Of a stretch of 35,288 nucleotides of DNA, positions 8,814 to 16,743 are shown in pieces (the stretch's first letter is position 1; every line of letters starts with the position of its first letter). The notes under the pieces were generated by a model, which saw nothing but the letters and a program-made list of their open reading frames with translations, searched no databases and was not told the DNA's origin. Where the stretch lies: assembly GCA_039029535.1 (NCBI GenBank), contig JBCCFW010000068.1:1-35288 (forward strand). Reading direction: 5' to 3'. The DNA comes from JBCCFW01 sp039029535. GTDB taxonomy: Bacteria; Acidobacteriota; JBCCFW01. The translations under genes were made by a program, and so were the position numbers.

Positions 8814-11800
8814 TCCAGAACCAGTGGGCCTTCGTCGGTGCGTTGGTGGCGCCGCCGGGTGGAGAAGCCGAAGCTGGTGAGTCGTCCTCATCGATACGGA
8901 TCGTCACGGCGTTTCTCGTCTCTCGACAGCAGGCCATCGCTGCTTGGCACGTGCTGGAGAGCTGGGATCAACCGCTTGCCGTCCGTTTCGACTGGGGTGA
9001 GGTGCGCTGCAAGATCGCGATCAGCGACGATGCCCAGGGTGCGGTCGTGCTCGATCTTGCTGACGAGGCCCCGGAGGGGGTGTGGATCCCACGCTGGTCA
9101 GCGGCCGACGTGAGCGGAGCGAAGTGGGATGTCGCCTGGCACTCACCCAACGACGCTCAGCTGAGGCAGCTCGCTGGCGAGGTTCTCGGTCGCTCGATGC
9201 TCGAAGACGAGATCATGAACACGCCGGCCTGGAACCTCGGCTCGGCCGGTTCGCCTCAGGAGCTGATCGGCATCGAGGGAGCCCCGGTCGTCGTCGAAGA
9301 GGAGGTCCGGGGCTTCGTTCACGGACTGGTCGGCGAGGAGCTCGTCGCCGTCGCAGCCGAGGCACTGAGCACGGTGGAGGGCGTGGGCTCGATGATGGCA
9401 CCGAGCTTCGTCCAGGAAGAACCGGAGCAGCTCGAGCAAGAGCAGCGGCACCAGGGTGTTCAGCTCGCGGACCTCCTCGAGGCCGTGTCGACTCCGACGT
9501 TCGTTCTCGAGGGCTTCGACGGCTGGCGGTTCGGCGACGGCGTCAAGGATGCGCTCGGACTGGCCGGGGGGAGGCAGGGTGACCCCGAGGGCCCTGTCCT
9601 TGCACAGGACGTCGTGGTCGGGATCATCGAGCTCGTTCAGCGAGATGGTCCACGTGGCGCCTTCGGACTGCTTCACGCTGCGATCCAGGAGCTCGACCTG
9701 GATGATCCTCTCTCGGCCCTGGGGGAGACTGGGCTGATGTCGCTCCAGAGGGAGTCGCTCAGCAAGGACGCGTTGACCGAAGGCGCCTCGAAGCTGCTCG
9801 AAGAGGCATGGGATCACGCGCGAAGGACAGCGAGGGGAGGTCGCAGGCCCTTGCTGCTGTCGGCTCACCTGCTGGCCGCCCTGCTCACCGTCGAGCAGGA
9901 GGATGCGGCGACTCCTCGGGGGCACTTGGCTCGGACAGGAGTCTCGCTCGAGAAGCTGCGAGCGGGCCTGACGGTGTTCGTTCGCGACGGTCGCTACGGT
10001 TCGTTCGAGGCCTGGAAGTCCATCCTCTACGGACACGTCATGGGTGGGACCCGTGTCGCTGGCTACCATGCCGACGACTCGGGCGGACCCGACCTCCTCG
10101 ACATCCGGCGCGACGTCGACGCCCTCGCGCACCTCGTCACGGCCAAGCGCATCGATCCGCCACTCTCCATCGGTCTCTTCGGTGACTGGGGCTCGGGCAA
10201 GACCTACTTCATGCGGAGCCTCCAGGCTCGCGTTCGCGAGCTCTCCGGTGAGGCGCGGCGCTCGGAGAAGGCCCAGGGCGAGATCAGCTTCTACAAGAAG
10301 GTCGCCCAGATCGAGTTCAACGCCTGGCACTACGTCGAGAGCGATCTCTGGGCCAGCTTGATGACCCACGTCTTCGAGAACCTCAAGGTCACCGAGAAGG
10401 ACGGGACGAGCGAGCTCGGCAAGCGACGAGAAGCGCTCCTCGCCGAGATCGCGAAGAAGGCCGACGATGAGCTCGAAGCCACGGCCGAGATCGAGAAGCT
10501 CGAGGACGAGATCCAGACAAAGAGCGATCGTGTCGACGAGCTCACCGACGACATCGGCCAGGAAGAGAGCACGATCCGTCCGAGCCTCGACCGACTGAGG
10601 GAGCTGACGGTCGACGACCTGGTCGAGCTGGTCGACCTGACCGATCAGCAAGAGACCGACGCCCGCGAGCTCGTCGGCGAGATCGACGACACCCTGCTCG
10701 CAGCGGGAGCCAAGGCGAACGACCTGAAGAGCTCCGTGGAGAGAGCCCGAGCCGTCGTCGAGTCTGGTGCGAGTCTTCTCGCCCCTTACCTGCGGGGCAA
10801 GGATCGCGGAGCCCGCTTGCTGAAGCTCGTGCTCGTGCTCGCCCTGACCCTGGCCGTCGGCGCCGGGCTCGCCGGTGCGGCTCGCACCCTGAACCTGCAC
10901 GAGGTCGTGAAGGAGATCCTCGCCACGATCGGTCAGTGGTCCCTCCTCATCGGCGCGTTCGCGACCTGGCTGACGAAGGCGTCGTCTTCGGGCGAGCGCT
11001 GGCTCCGGCGGGCCGAGAAGTGGCAGGCGATGCTGACCATCGAGGCGGACGAGCTCAGGAGTGAGCGAGCCAGGCTGGAGGAGGAGGTCGCCGCCCATCA
11101 CGATCGCGTTGTCCGGCTCGAGCGCGACCGGGAGGCAGCCCGCCTCCAGAAGAAGAGACTCGAGGAGCGTCTCGAGCGCACCACGCACTCGGTGTTCCTC
11201 GCCGACTTCATCGCCGGCAAGGCGACCAGTGACGACTACCGCAAGCGGCTCGGCGTGACCGCCCGCATCCGTCGCGACCTTCAGACGCTCTCGGAGGCGA
11301 TCGGACGACACAACACGGCCATCGAGGATCCGGAGGAAGAGGTGAAGGCCGAGCAGCACGCGCCCCACGCGATCAACCGCATCGTCCTCTACATCGACGA
11401 CCTCGATCGCTGTGAGCCCGAGCAGGTCGTGAAGGTCCTGCAGGCCGTCCACCTGCTGCTCGCCTTCCGGCTCTTCGTGGTCGTCGTCGGCGTCGATGCA
11501 CGTTGGGTGTCCAGCTCGCTGAAGAGTCACTACAAGGAGCTGCTCGACTCGGGCGAGACGTCGCCGAAGGACGAGCTCGGCGCCATCCGACCGGCCACGC
11601 CGACCGACTACCTCGAGAAGATCTTCCAGGTCCCGTTCTGGATCCGACCCATGAACGACGATGGTCGCGTGGAGATGATCGCGGGACTCACCGGTGGGCC
11701 GTCGACGACGGCTCCGGCCAAGCCGCCTGCGAAGCCATCGCCCGAGCCGCCCCCGCCTTCGCAGCCTGCCGCGGCGCCTGCGCCGGCCAGCGCGACGCCT

Positions 11801-12445
11801 CCTGCGCCATCGACTCCGACCGCACCTGCGCCGGCTCCGAGCGCGCCAACGGCTCCGTCGGGTCAGGTCACTCCGAAGTCGACGGCCCCAACGCCGTCGT
11901 CAACGGCGACCGCCAAGACACCAGTCATCGACCTCACGCCTCAGGGCCTCGACATCGGTGACGCCGAGCGGGACTTCATGGTCGTGCTGTCCCCGCTGCT
12001 GGGACGATCGCCACGAGCGCTCAAGCGCTTCATCAACGTCTACCGGCTCATCAAGTCCCGACTCGACCCCGCCGAGGTCGCCGTCTTCCTGGCCGAGAGG
12101 GGCACGACCACGCAGTTCCAGTGCGTCATGCTCCTGCTCGCCGTCGTGACGGGGATGCCGGCGCTCTCGCGACGGTTCTTCTCCGTGCTCCGGCAGCTCG
12201 AGAAGGATCGCGTCGAGAGAGACGACCACGAGCACCGACCGACGCTCGTCACGGCACTCGGCGGCCTCGACGTCCGTGGTCCCGCGGCACGGGATCTCGC
12301 CACGCTCCGGAGTTGGGTCCGCGAGGCCGAAAGGTCGAGCCAGAGTCCCGAGGAGGACGGACCCTGGGGAGAGGTCGAGGTGGCGGTGCTCGCTGCCGAG
12401 GCCGGACGCGTCGCCCGGTTCTCCTTCCACGTCGAGCAGACGTGA
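8810..12445 (+). CDS. KAP-family P-loop NTPase with degenerate trypsin-like and Clp-N-like N-terminal domains
   Basis: A 1211-residue multidomain protein starting at GTG 8810 inside the patatin stop. Residues 30-180 look like a trypsin-like fold: H47 in AAWHVL, D82 in VLDLAD, but the nucleophile loop is GIEGAPV with E156 where Ser belongs, so it is probably a pseudo-protease. Residues about 265-390 resemble a double Clp-N repeat (SAHLLAALL near 350). The KAP NTPase follows: Walker A GDWGSGKT at 458-465 and Walker B VLYIDDLDR at 859-867. Long acidic coiled coils (500-580, 730-800) and two hydrophobic segments (about 670-692, 710-725) lie between them, the membrane insertion usual for KAP proteins. 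Residues about 964-1040 are a Pro/Ala/Ser/Thr linker. A C-terminal lid (RSPRALKRFINVYRL) closes the domain. Its role is inferred to be a membrane-anchored sensor or switch controlling the lipase. The NTPase call is firm; the N-terminal domain calls are tentative. Confidence 0.85.
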   Translation: MIQNQWAFVGALVAPPGGEAEAGESSSSIRIVTAFLVSRQQAIAAWHVLESWDQPLAVRFDWGEVRCKIAISDDAQGAVVLDLADEAPEGVWIPRWSAADVSGAKWDVAWHSPNDAQLRQLAGEVLGRSMLEDEIMNTPAWNLGSAGSPQELIGIEGAPVVVEEEVRGFVHGLVGEELVAVAAEALSTVEGVGSMMAPSFVQEEPEQLEQEQRHQGVQLADLLEAVSTPTFVLEGFDGWRFGDGVKDALGLAGGRQGDPEGPVLAQDVVVGIIELVQRDGPRGAFGLLHAAIQELDLDDPLSALGETGLMSLQRESLSKDALTEGASKLLEEAWDHARRTARGGRRPLLLSAHLLAALLTVEQEDAATPRGHLARTGVSLEKLRAGLTVFVRDGRYGSFEAWKSILYGHVMGGTRVAGYHADDSGGPDLLDIRRDVDALAHLVTAKRIDPPLSIGLFGDWGSGKTYFMRSLQARVRELSGEARRSEKAQGEISFYKKVAQIEFNAWHYVESDLWASLMTHVFENLKVTEKDGTSELGKRREALLAEIAKKADDELEATAEIEKLEDEIQTKSDRVDELTDDIGQEESTIRPSLDRLRELTVDDLVELVDLTDQQETDARELVGEIDDTLLAAGAKANDLKSSVERARAVVESGASLLAPYLRGKDRGARLLKLVLVLALTLAVGAGLAGAARTLNLHEVVKEILATIGQWSLLIGAFATWLTKASSSGERWLRRAEKWQAMLTIEADELRSERARLEEEVAAHHDRVVRLERDREAARLQKKRLEERLERTTHSVFLADFIAGKATSDDYRKRLGVTARIRRDLQTLSEAIGRHNTAIEDPEEEVKAEQHAPHAINRIVLYIDDLDRCEPEQVVKVLQAVHLLLAFRLFVVVVGVDARWVSSSLKSHYKELLDSGETSPKDELGAIRPATPTDYLEKIFQVPFWIRPMNDDGRVEMIAGLTGGPSTTAPAKPPAKPSPEPPPPSQPAAAPAPASATPPAPSTPTAPAPAPSAPTAPSGQVTPKSTAPTPSSTATAKTPVIDLTPQGLDIGDAERDFMVVLSPLLGRSPRALKRFINVYRLIKSRLDPAEVAVFLAERGTTTQFQCVMLLLAVVTGMPALSRRFFSVLRQLEKDRVERDDHEHRPTLVTALGGLDVRGPAARDLATLRSWVREAERSSQSPEEDGPWGEVEVAVLAAEAGRVARFSFHVEQT

Positions 12446-12449
12446 CCCG

Positions 12450-12893
12450 CTACTCGGGTGCGGCCTGGCTCAGCTCGCTCCAGCTCCGACCCGACTCCGG
12501 AGTCGTGCTGATCGGGTAGTCACGGGCGGCCCAGCCTTCGATCATGACCTGACCGGTCATCGGCTCCTTGGCGCCGCCGTAACCACCTTCGACATTGACG
12601 AGCCGGGTGAAGCCGAGGCTCGCCAACACCTCGCAGGCCATCATCGAACGCTGGCCGACCTGGCAGCCGACGACGAGCGTGCGGTTCTTCTCGAAGTGCG
12701 CCTCGACCACGTCGGCGAAGACGCGGTTGGGCTGAGGGCCGGCAGGCGTGAACTCGACGATGGGGATGTTGTACGCCCCCGTCGGGTGGCCGGCGGCGAA
12801 CTCGTCGGGCGTGCGGACGTCGAGGTAGACCGCGTCGTCGGTCTCGTCCAGCCGAGACTTTGCCGCCGCCGGATCGAGCCGATCGATGCTCAT
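12450..12893 (-). CDS. single-domain rhodanese-like sulfurtransferase
   Basis: A 147-residue rhodanese fold. YLDVRTPDEFAAGH (23-36) is the conserved N-terminal signature. Cys77 in GCQVGQRS is the persulfide-forming residue, in a six-residue active-site loop closed by Arg82, which fits sulfurtransferase rather than phosphatase loops. There is no signal peptide, so it is cytoplasmic. It would carry sulfane sulfur between a donor and cyanide, thioredoxin or a biosynthetic acceptor. It is the last gene of the citrate synthase operon and its ATG overlaps the stop of the LolA-like gene (ATGA). It converges on the KAP gene with only 4 nt between stop codons, so the two transcripts must overlap at their 3' ends. 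Confidence 0.88.
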   Translation of the reverse strand: MSIDRLDPAAAKSRLDETDDAVYLDVRTPDEFAAGHPTGAYNIPIVEFTPAGPQPNRVFADVVEAHFEKNRTLVVGCQVGQRSMMACEVLASLGFTRLVNVEGGYGGAKEPMTGQVMIEGWAARDYPISTTPESGRSWSELSQAAPE

Positions 12894-13810
12894 CGTCCCG
12901 AGCCAGCCGTGGCCGGTCGCGTGCTTGCCGAAGGCGCGGCCGTCGTGGGCGGGGCCGTGGCAGTGCCGCCGGCTTGCTCTGCAGCGAGTGCCTTGATGGC
13001 CGCGGGCGGCTCGAAGGAGGGCATCTGCTCCGGGTCGAGCTCGATGGCGGTGATGGTGAAGTTCGTGTCGATGCCCATGGCCACCGCCTTCATGGTCGCC
13101 GGCAAGAGCGCGCCCTCGAACTCGCGGTAGTTCTCCATGGTCGTCTTGACGGGCAGGTCACCCATCATCGTCGACATGGTCATCTCCATCCCGACCTGGT
13201 GACCCGTCTCGACGTCGAAGAAGCCCTTCATCTTCGTGCCGTCCTTGGTGACCATGAGGACCTCGTGGACACGGTGGTCACCGAACTTGGTCAGGCGCAG
13301 CGTCTCGACCTTGGTGAAGATCTCGTCCGGCCGGCTCAGCGCGGTCGGGTCGTACTGCATGCGGAACTGCTCGGCCTCGGCACCCTCGAGCACCCGCGCG
13401 CCCATGATGGGGTCGTTCGCCCACACCACCTTGCCGTCGTAGCCCTGCTCCATCCGGCCCAGGCCGGACAGGTTCACGACGCTGCGCAGCAGGCCCGGAT
13501 CCTTCTGGTAGATGGTCACGTCGCCCTTGAAGGCGTCCGAGCTCATCGAGAGGCTCGCTCGGGTGATGCGGCCGCGCGAGCCCTTCCAGGCCTTGGCGAT
13601 GCGGCTGGCGTCGACCGAGCGCTTGAGGATGGACTCGGCGCTCGGGAGCGGCTTGCCGTCGGGGCTCTCCAGGGTGACCGTGCTGGTCGGGCGCGTGGTC
13701 GCCCGGATGCTCTTGGGGCGCTGGGTGCTCGACTGGGCCTCGGCGAGACCGGTCGTGCCCAGCGTGCAGGCGGCGGCGAGGAGCAGGACGGACAGGGTAC
13801 GGACGGTCAT
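12890..13810 (-). CDS. secreted LolA-like outer-membrane lipoprotein-sorting family protein
   Basis: A 306-residue exported protein. The signal peptide spans residues 1-25, with a likely cut after AEA and before QSS. The body alternates short beta-strands of the LolA/LolB half-barrel type: VTIYQKDPGLLRSVV, a MEQGYDGKVVWAND segment and FFDVETGHQVGMEM. These resemble the lipoprotein-sorting-protein-like families that bind a lipid or acyl chain in the periplasm. The last 35 residues are a disordered Ala/Thr/Pro tail. Binding of a lipid or lipoprotein is inferred from the fold only. It is coupled to the S41 gene upstream (ATGA at 13807-13810) and to the rhodanese gene downstream, so a peptidase and a lipid-binding protein are made together. 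Confidence 0.65.
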   Translation of the reverse strand: MTVRTLSVLLLAAACTLGTTGLAEAQSSTQRPKSIRATTRPTSTVTLESPDGKPLPSAESILKRSVDASRIAKAWKGSRGRITRASLSMSSDAFKGDVTIYQKDPGLLRSVVNLSGLGRMEQGYDGKVVWANDPIMGARVLEGAEAEQFRMQYDPTALSRPDEIFTKVETLRLTKFGDHRVHEVLMVTKDGTKMKGFFDVETGHQVGMEMTMSTMMGDLPVKTTMENYREFEGALLPATMKAVAMGIDTNFTITAIELDPEQMPSFEPPAAIKALAAEQAGGTATAPPTTAAPSASTRPATAGSGR

Positions 13811-15207
13811 GACGAGGCTCCTTGCTGGGCCAGGATCCAGGCAACGGCGGCGGAGAGCGCGGCGTCCTCACCCGAGAGGAGGTGCTCGCGCGAATGGGGC
13901 ACGACGGCGTCGGGCTCCACCCCCTGACCCTCGAGGCGTCGGCCCCCGGGCGTGGTGAAGTCGGCCGTCACGAACTGCAGACGATCGCCGTTGGGCAGCT
14001 CTTCAACGAGAGAGGGCAGGGCCATCCCCGCCGACCGGAGTCCGAACACGCGGACGCGGCCCATCTCCTGGAGACCACCGGCGAAGATCTCGGAGGTGCT
14101 GGCGGAGAGATCGTCGACGAGGATCGCCACGGGTCCCTCGAAGCGTTCACTTCGGGCTCGCGGGTTGGCGAAGAAGCGGAGCTGGGTCTCCCGGGTCTGC
14201 ATCGTCCCGAGACTCTTCCCACGCTCGGCCACGAAGCGACCGGCCAGGCCCATGACCATGGCGCCCACGCCGCCGGGGTTGCCCCGCAGGTCGAGGACCA
14301 CGCCCGGGCTCCGTCGGTCGATGAAGCCCTGGATGGCCTCGTTGAAGGGGCCCACGATGGCCGGCATGAAGATGTTGAAGCGGACGTAGCCGACGCCCGC
14401 ATCCAGCACGCGCGACTCGGTCTCCACCGGCAGCGAGGTCAGGTGCCCGAACGACACGACCTGTTGCTGCGACGGCTCCCGCTTCAGGCTCAGGCGGCGC
14501 AGGCCGCCGACCTGATCGATGAGGGCGAGGTCGACCGTCGTGCCCGGCAAGCCCTCCAGCGCCTCGGTGAGCAAGGTCTGGAGACGCAGGTGGAGAGCAC
14601 TTCCAGTGAGACCCATCTCGCTCAAGGCGCCGAGGACCCCACGCACGGACTGACCGTCGATGCGCTCGACCACGAAGCCTGGCAGGACACCGGCCTGATG
14701 CGCCGGGCCGTCCGGGCTCACCCGGGTGACGAGGACCTCGTCACCGACCAGGTGACAGCTCAGGCCAAGGTCGCCCTGACCCAGGGAGTCGAGGGTGATC
14801 GGCGCGGGCTCGAGTCGCCACTGCGGTCGGCCCACGGCCATTCGCGAGCGGCGGGCGCGGGCGACCTGGAACGACAGGTCGGAGTCGGTTCCCGGGAGGA
14901 CGCCGTAGTGCGAGTCGCCGAGACGGGCGAGCATCTGGCCGAGGACAGGACGCAACTCGCTGGCTCGAGTGGCGCGGGCCGCGGCGGGCCGGAGCTCGTC
15001 GCGGACGGCCTCCCAGTCGAGGCCGCCCATGTCCTCGAGGGGATGGGTTTCGGCGACGCGCTGCCAGGCGTGGTCGAAGCTCGCGAGCTGGAGCTCCGAG
15101 CCCGCCGGGGCAGCGTCGCCGGGAGCGAGCTGGCGCGTGGCGCAGCCGAGCAGGCTGGTGGCCGCGAGCAACCCCAGCGCGACGATGGGACCGAGCTGTC
15201 GATGCAC
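13807..15207 (-). CDS. lipoprotein S41-family peptidase with PDZ domain
   Basis: A 466-residue envelope protein. The lipobox SLLGC puts the lipidated cysteine at residue 22. A helical region is followed by a PDZ-like segment near 165-215 (VTRSPDGPAHQAGVLPGF-like, ending in a DGQSVRG turn). The S41 core has VLDLRGNPGG near 310 and the nucleophile segment SASTSE, with Ser372 as the Ser equivalent. Where classical CtpA enzymes have the general-base lysine (FGKG), this protein reads RSAGMAL. It therefore belongs with S41 members that lack that Lys and may use a tricorn-like arrangement or be impaired. It starts at GTG 15207, 11 nt after the citrate synthase stop, and overlaps the LolA-like gene by 4 nt. 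It would act on periplasmic peptides or protein C-termini. Confidence 0.8.
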   Translation of the reverse strand: MHRQLGPIVALGLLAATSLLGCATRQLAPGDAAPAGSELQLASFDHAWQRVAETHPLEDMGGLDWEAVRDELRPAAARATRASELRPVLGQMLARLGDSHYGVLPGTDSDLSFQVARARRSRMAVGRPQWRLEPAPITLDSLGQGDLGLSCHLVGDEVLVTRVSPDGPAHQAGVLPGFVVERIDGQSVRGVLGALSEMGLTGSALHLRLQTLLTEALEGLPGTTVDLALIDQVGGLRRLSLKREPSQQQVVSFGHLTSLPVETESRVLDAGVGYVRFNIFMPAIVGPFNEAIQGFIDRRSPGVVLDLRGNPGGVGAMVMGLAGRFVAERGKSLGTMQTRETQLRFFANPRARSERFEGPVAILVDDLSASTSEIFAGGLQEMGRVRVFGLRSAGMALPSLVEELPNGDRLQFVTADFTTPGGRRLEGQGVEPDAVVPHSREHLLSGEDAALSAAVAWILAQQGASS

Positions 15208-15218
15208 GACGAGGCCGG

Positions 15219-16394
15219 TCAGCGGCGACGGCGGGGCTGATCGACCGCGATGAAGCGCGGGCGGTAGATCGGCACGCCCTTGCCCCCGCGCAGGACCTCG
15301 CGCTCGTCGACGATCTGCGCGCTGATGCCGGCGATTCGCGACCAGCCGAAGAGCAGCGTGTAGAAGCGCGAGTCCTTCAGGCCGGCGGCGTGCAGCAGCG
15401 AGCCCGAGACCGCGTCGACGTTGGGGTAGGGGTTCGAGATCTTGGGGTGCTCCTTGAGGATCGACGGAACGACCTGACGGAGCGTGCGAGCGATCTTGAA
15501 GTTCTCGTCGTCGGCGAAGTGCTTCTCACCGAAGGCGAACTGGATGGTCGCGCGCGGGTCCTCGGCACGGAGCACGGCGTGGCCGTAGCCGTAGACGACG
15601 CCGCCATCGGCCATGACTGCGCGGACACGGGACTCGGCCTCGGCGGGATCGAAGGTGCCGATCCGCTTCACGAACTCGAGGCACTCCTGGTTCGCACGGC
15701 CGTGCCGCGGGCCGTACAGCGCGGCGAGCGCGCCCGCCATCGACGAGTAGGTGTCCGCGAGACCCGAGGCCACCGCCTTGCCCACGAAGGTCGACAGGTT
15801 GCCGCCGCCGTGGTCGGCGTGGAGGACGTAGAACATCCGGAGGAGGTCGGCGAGGACTTCGTGACCGCCGGGGCAGCCCATCATGTGGGCGAAGTTCTCG
15901 TGGAAGGGCAGGTCGGTACGCGGGGCGATGGGGTCACCCCAGCCGTTCTTCACGCGGAAGACCGCCGCCACGACCGCGCTGCTGCGCGCGACGAGGTTGA
16001 GGGCGTCCTCGCGGTAGTCGTTGTCTTCCGTCTTGCCGGTCATTCCGAGGAACATGACGGCCGCGATGAGGGCCTCCATGGGGTGACCGGACTCGGGCAA
16101 GCGGGCGACGAGGTCGAAGACCGCCGGATCGACCTCGCTGCGCCGGCCCAGGTCCTCGCTGAAGGACTTGGCCTGGTCCCCGCTGGGCAGCTCCCCGTGG
16201 AAGAGGAGGTAGATGACGTCCTCGCAGCTGAGGTCGGCCAGGTCCGTGATGGGGTAGCCACGGTAGGACACCCCTTCGTCCGCGCTCACCGCGCTCGTGC
16301 GGCAGGTGCCCACGGGGATGCCCCGGAGGCCGCCATCGAGGTGGTCGTCGGTGAGGACGAAGTCCTCGGCCAAGAGCTTCTTCTCGTCGGTCAT
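15219..16394 (-). CDS. citrate synthase, eukaryotic/mitochondrial type
   Basis: A 391-residue enzyme that condenses acetyl-CoA with oxaloacetate to citrate, the entry step of the TCA cycle. The catalytic triad is visible as H231 (GPRHGRANQE), H272 (YGYGHAVL) and D327 (PNVDAVSG), with the oxaloacetate-binding HADHGGGN at 192-199. These motifs match mitochondrial citrate synthase (GPLHGLANQE, GYGHAVL, PNVDAHSG) better than the GFGHRVY form of common bacterial GltA. It is shorter at the N-terminus than mitochondrial precursors. Start: GTG at 16397 is directly followed by ATG at 16394. I prefer the ATG because GGGAG lies 6 nt before it. It leads an operon with the S41 lipoprotein, LolA-like and rhodanese genes. 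The C-terminus is a run of four Arg. Confidence 0.93.
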   Translation of the reverse strand: MTDEKKLLAEDFVLTDDHLDGGLRGIPVGTCRTSAVSADEGVSYRGYPITDLADLSCEDVIYLLFHGELPSGDQAKSFSEDLGRRSEVDPAVFDLVARLPESGHPMEALIAAVMFLGMTGKTEDNDYREDALNLVARSSAVVAAVFRVKNGWGDPIAPRTDLPFHENFAHMMGCPGGHEVLADLLRMFYVLHADHGGGNLSTFVGKAVASGLADTYSSMAGALAALYGPRHGRANQECLEFVKRIGTFDPAEAESRVRAVMADGGVVYGYGHAVLRAEDPRATIQFAFGEKHFADDENFKIARTLRQVVPSILKEHPKISNPYPNVDAVSGSLLHAAGLKDSRFYTLLFGWSRIAGISAQIVDEREVLRGGKGVPIYRPRFIAVDQPRRRR

Positions 16395-16397
16395 CAC

Positions 16398-16743
16398 GTC
16401 TCCCGAGTCTCCCTGCGAAGGTGTCTCGACGGGCCGGTCGGTCGAGCGCGCCGTGCGGCTCGCTTCGATGCGTCGCTGGCTGGCGCCAGCGGGTCTTTCG
16501 CGGTCGGATTGGCCCAGTTGGAAGGCACGAGAGCATGCAACGTGGCGCGGTCCCGAGCAACCGAGGCCGGACCCGTGCCGAGCGCTCTCGATGGTCCGAG
16601 ACGCCCCGTCTGACCCGCCCTCCGTTCAGGAGAGAGCAAGCCCGCCGAAAAAGGCGGTCTCAGGTGGGTTTGGGGACCAACTCCGCCAGCGTGACTTGCG
16701 CCGCGAAGCGTCGGCGCAGCCGCGAGTTGGCAGGAGCGGTGAG
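16398..16743. other. intergenic region upstream of citrate synthase
   Basis: About 345 bp between the stop of the TPR gene and the start of citrate synthase, both on the minus strand. It should hold the leader and promoter of the citrate synthase operon, but I could not find a convincing -35/-10 pair. The only clear structure is the hairpin at 16642-16657. The open frames crossing it are Arg-rich shadows. Confidence 0.4.
16642..16657 (-). terminator. GC-rich hairpin downstream of the TPR gene
   Basis: CCGCC-GAAAAA-GGCGG forms a 5-bp GC stem about 90 nt after the TPR gene stop on the minus strand, where the loop reads TTTTTC. There is no U-tract after the stem, so it is at best a weak terminator or an attenuator-like element between the TPR gene and citrate synthase. 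Confidence 0.3.

Noticed and set aside
9143..11530. 795-codon open frame antisense to the KAP NTPase gene
   Set aside because: It has no domain signature. The sense frame contains Walker A and Walker B in the right order.
11700..11932. Tandem repeat or CRISPR-like array
   Set aside because: The repeats are short imperfect GCGCC/TCCG runs that encode a Pro/Ala linker in frame. There are no constant repeats with unique spacers.
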